Source: Dipteronia dyeriana (lineage: Eukaryota > Streptophyta > Magnoliopsida > Sapindales > Sapindaceae). From it: a stretch of 64,000 bases of DNA. Location of the stretch: NCBI GenBank assembly GCA_032871835.1, contig CM065302.1, positions 1,115,094 through 1,179,093 on the forward strand, given 5' to 3'. The position numbers were made by a program, and so were the translations under genes. Shown one piece after another: positions 61,976 to 64,000 of the stretch. Positions within the stretch are counted from its first letter, which is position 1. Every line of letters starts with the position of its first letter. The notes below the pieces were generated by a model. The model saw only the letters and a program-made list of their open reading frames with translations. It was not told the origin of the DNA and did not search any database.

Positions 61976-62205
61976 GATCTTATTTCGATAAAACGAGAAC
62001 ACAACAAACAACAGAGACTCTTGCGCTCGCCCCGACCCGACATCAAAAGTACAATATCCTTTTCTAATTTCGATAAAACAAGAACACAACAAACAACAGA
62101 GGTTCTTGCCAAGGCTAGACCCGACCCGACAGTAGAGTAGTACTTCAGAATCAGAGAATGAGGCTCTTGCCAAGTCCCGACCCGAACGACATGGAGTAGT
62201 ACTTG
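61976..62205. repeat. Imperfect tandem repeats downstream of the B3 gene
   Basis: Two copies of a segment with atttcgataaaac.agaacacaacaaacaacag (about 61983 and 62070), and two of tcttgccaag..gacccgac...agtagtactt (about 62106 and 62165). They occupy the likely 3' UTR of the minus-strand B3 gene, whose coding end itself holds related words (gagtagtacttgagaatc is just outside). Confidence 0.65.
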
Positions 62206-62209
62206 AGAA

Positions 62210-62578
62210 TCAGTGAAAGTTCTCCACATCGAGCTCAGCAGGCCCTCCTTGATAAGTGACATAGCTTCCTCTGACCACCTGAATCTGCAATTCTCCGTCT
62301 TGGCGCCCAGAAATGGTGAGTTTATCGCCAGCTTCAAGACGTTTAGCTCTAGCAAAATCAAGCCAACCCACTCTCAAGACAGGATTTGGCCTTCCACGGG
62401 GACGAGTGTACAACTTGAATGGCCACACGCGATCCCTTGAATCCGTGACCCGCAAATACACAGAACGTGTTCCTTGCGGAATCGGGATATGCTGGAGAAT
62501 CTTGCTTGGAAGTCCAAGTTTTTTAGTAATATCATAATTGGTGAGGCGTTTAAAGACAGTGAATGTCGGCTCAGACAT
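62210..62578 (-). CDS. Single-domain B3 DNA-binding protein
   Basis: One uninterrupted minus-strand frame of 122 codons. Residues about 6-104 fit a plant B3 domain: FTVFKRLTNYDI at the start, LGLPSKILQHIPIPQG, then VWPFKLYTR, GWLDFARAKRLEAGDKL and LQIQVVRG near the end. B3 proteins bind DNA as plant transcription factors; short ones with one domain occur in the REM-like group. No other domain and no nuclear-localisation cluster beyond the basic RPRGRPN are seen. The start is the only ATG before the domain. A TATA box (CTATATAAAC on the minus strand, 62659-62668) lies about 85 nt upstream. It could be a complete small gene or a fragment of a longer one. The open frame and promoter favour the first. 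Confidence 0.75.
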   Translation of the reverse strand: MSEPTFTVFKRLTNYDITKKLGLPSKILQHIPIPQGTRSVYLRVTDSRDRVWPFKLYTRPRGRPNPVLRVGWLDFARAKRLEAGDKLTISGRQDGELQIQVVRGSYVTYQGGPAELDVENFH

Positions 62579-62658
62579 GGTTATTATTGTCGAATATTGT
62601 GCGCAGTTATATATTTGGTATGAATGAATCTAGGGAAAATAAAGCTTGGTACAAATAG

Positions 62659-62668
62659 TTTATATAGC
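62659..62668 (-). promoter_or_regulatory. TATA box of the B3 gene
   Basis: Minus-strand CTATATAAAC, about 85 nt before the ATG. A second weaker candidate (aaatatataac) is nearer, at about 62608-62618. Confidence 0.45.
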
Positions 62669-62862
62669 ACATATTTTTTGTTTGCTAATATCAAGTAGTT
62701 CTTTATTGTTTGTTTGCTGATGTCAAACAGTTCTTTGTGTCTGCACATATTGTTTGTTTGCTAATATCAACTAGTTCTTTATTGCTTGTTTGCTAATATC
62801 AACTAGTTCTTTGTGTATGCACATGTTGTTTGTTTGCTAAAATCGAATAGTTCTTTCTGTCA
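62668..62862. repeat. Tandem repeats in the B3 gene promoter
   Basis: Five copies of a roughly 32-bp word (ttgtttgctaatatcaa.tagttcttt) alternate with a tgt.tgcacat spacer after every second copy. This gives a higher-order period of about 75 bp. Immediately upstream of the TATA box of the minus-strand gene. Confidence 0.8.
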
Positions 62863-64000
62863 TTGTCAAATTTGTTTTGATGTACTATTAAAGCAGATTA
62901 ATTAATTTATATTGTAACATCAATGATTTTGTTTTAATATAACATAAAAGTTCTTGATAATAATTTAAGTGAACTTTTCGTTTATCGTAACAAGTAATCT
63001 GTGCGTGATGAGAGGATTTGGTGATTATGATATTTAAAATTTTCTAAATACCTTTGAATTGCAGTAGTGAGTGGACTCATATCTTTGAGGAGATGTAGAT
63101 AAAGGTTAGAGAAAATAAAAGAAATACTGAATCAATCAATATCTTTTGTATCATGTGTTTATGCGTGCAAGAATTATATTTATAATCCACCCTGAATTTC
63201 TCATACACATTAAAAAGAAAAACAACCAACCGGCATGCGAAGTGCACCAATTGAGCAACCAAATCCAATACAAGATTGAAATTATAGAAAATCACCTGAG
63301 ACTGATATCAATGTTGACTCATTTTTTTATGTTATTTGACAAAGGACTTTTAGTTGGTGGACAATGACTTTGTTATTATCTTAATATTGTATATAGTTAT
63401 ATGTTTGGATTCTTAATTATTATTAAACTACATATGGTATTGTTGTGTTTGAAGGTTGATCCTGTTTCATTTGCAATTTTAAGTATTTTAAATATTTTAT
63501 CTCATTTAAGTATTTTAAATATTTCATCTCAATTGGTGCACTTCTTTCACGCATGTGTTTGCGAACCGTGTATATATACTTTTTTGACCTCTACGTATTA
63601 GAATATATGTGTTGTATAATAATATTACAACAAAATTAATTTATTGGAGATTAGAAATAGGGAAAAGCGAAGCTTCCTACTTGCTCTCATTTTCAGGCAA
63701 AAAATTGGACCTTCATCATAACTTATACACCACCGCTTCAACTTCAAATTCAACTTGTTTATCATAGTAATTAATAGTATGTTGTATTGTATAAAATTGT
63801 TTAATAAATTAATTTAGTAAATATGAATTAATAGTCTTTCGACTAGGGTTGGGACGGGTTTTATAAAATATAATCCAAACCCGCAATATCTAAATTTATA
63901 CACAAATATCTAAAAAAATTATTCCAATATCTAAAATTCAGAAGGCAAATTAACACTAGTTAATTAATTAAGTCACGTCATCTAGCTAGTTCCACAACTT
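62863..64000. other. No feature seen
   Basis: AT-rich DNA with only short chance frames. A gggttgggacgggttttata stretch at about 63846 may be the edge of a hAT-type element leaving the window, but no partner end is visible. Confidence 0.5.

Noticed and set aside
1..64000. CRISPR arrays, bacterial operons or prophage
   Set aside because: The sequence is plant nuclear DNA. Regular repeats here are microsatellites, MITEs or promoter minisatellites without spacer structure.

Overview
The window is AT-rich nuclear DNA of a dicot plant. It has introns with GT..AG borders, TATA-box promoters, Ty1-copia, LINE, SINE, MULE, hAT and PIF/Harbinger elements, and a plant-type B3 DNA-binding gene. The species cannot be fixed from the sequence. 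Real host genes are few: a tandem family of small secreted six-cysteine peptides (four intact copies, one copy without a start codon, one diverged pseudogene) and one single-domain B3 protein near the right end. Nearly everything else is mobile-element DNA, much of it nested.

Layout. 1-3129 is the tail of one large tandem unit (unit 0). 3130-20844 is unit 1 and 20845-40723 is unit 2. The units are almost identical wherever they align. Each carries, left to right, a short minus-strand host-gene fragment, non-coding retroelement-like repeats, the peptide genes, a set of nested DNA transposons and a minus-strand copia-like LTR-retrotransposon remnant inside a SINE. Unit 1 has two peptide loci (11525-11905 intact; 13662-14079 start codon lost). 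Unit 2 has three intact ones (25111-25491, 27274-27675, 29448-29881). The middle gene of unit 2 is a hybrid of the two flanking types, as expected from unequal crossing-over inside exon 2.

40724-43850 continues the old single-copy flank and holds a MULE with another element inside it. 43850-45470 is non-coding. 45475-49829 is a decayed minus-strand LINE ORF1, split by a hAT element (47799-49456) that carries spliced host-gene pieces. 49830-55601 is a decayed Ty1-copia element with both LTRs and a foreign solo LTR in its gag. 55602-58190 is MITE-rich. 58197-61740 is an older paralogue of the peptide-gene block: a dead peptide gene whose first exon is followed by its own inverted copy, plus the same flank without several of the insertions. 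61976-62862 holds the B3 gene with tandem repeats on both sides. 62863-64000 shows nothing I can support.

The peptides (73 residues: signal peptide in exon 1, cysteine domain in exon 2) share the C-x5-C-x5-C-x7-C-x4-C-x-C spacing seen in NCR/defensin-like secreted peptides, but their role is unknown. The most interesting points are the inverted exon duplication beside a live gene family, the hybrid gene, the layered transposon nest that can be dated by empty sites inside the same window, and the hAT element with captured exons.
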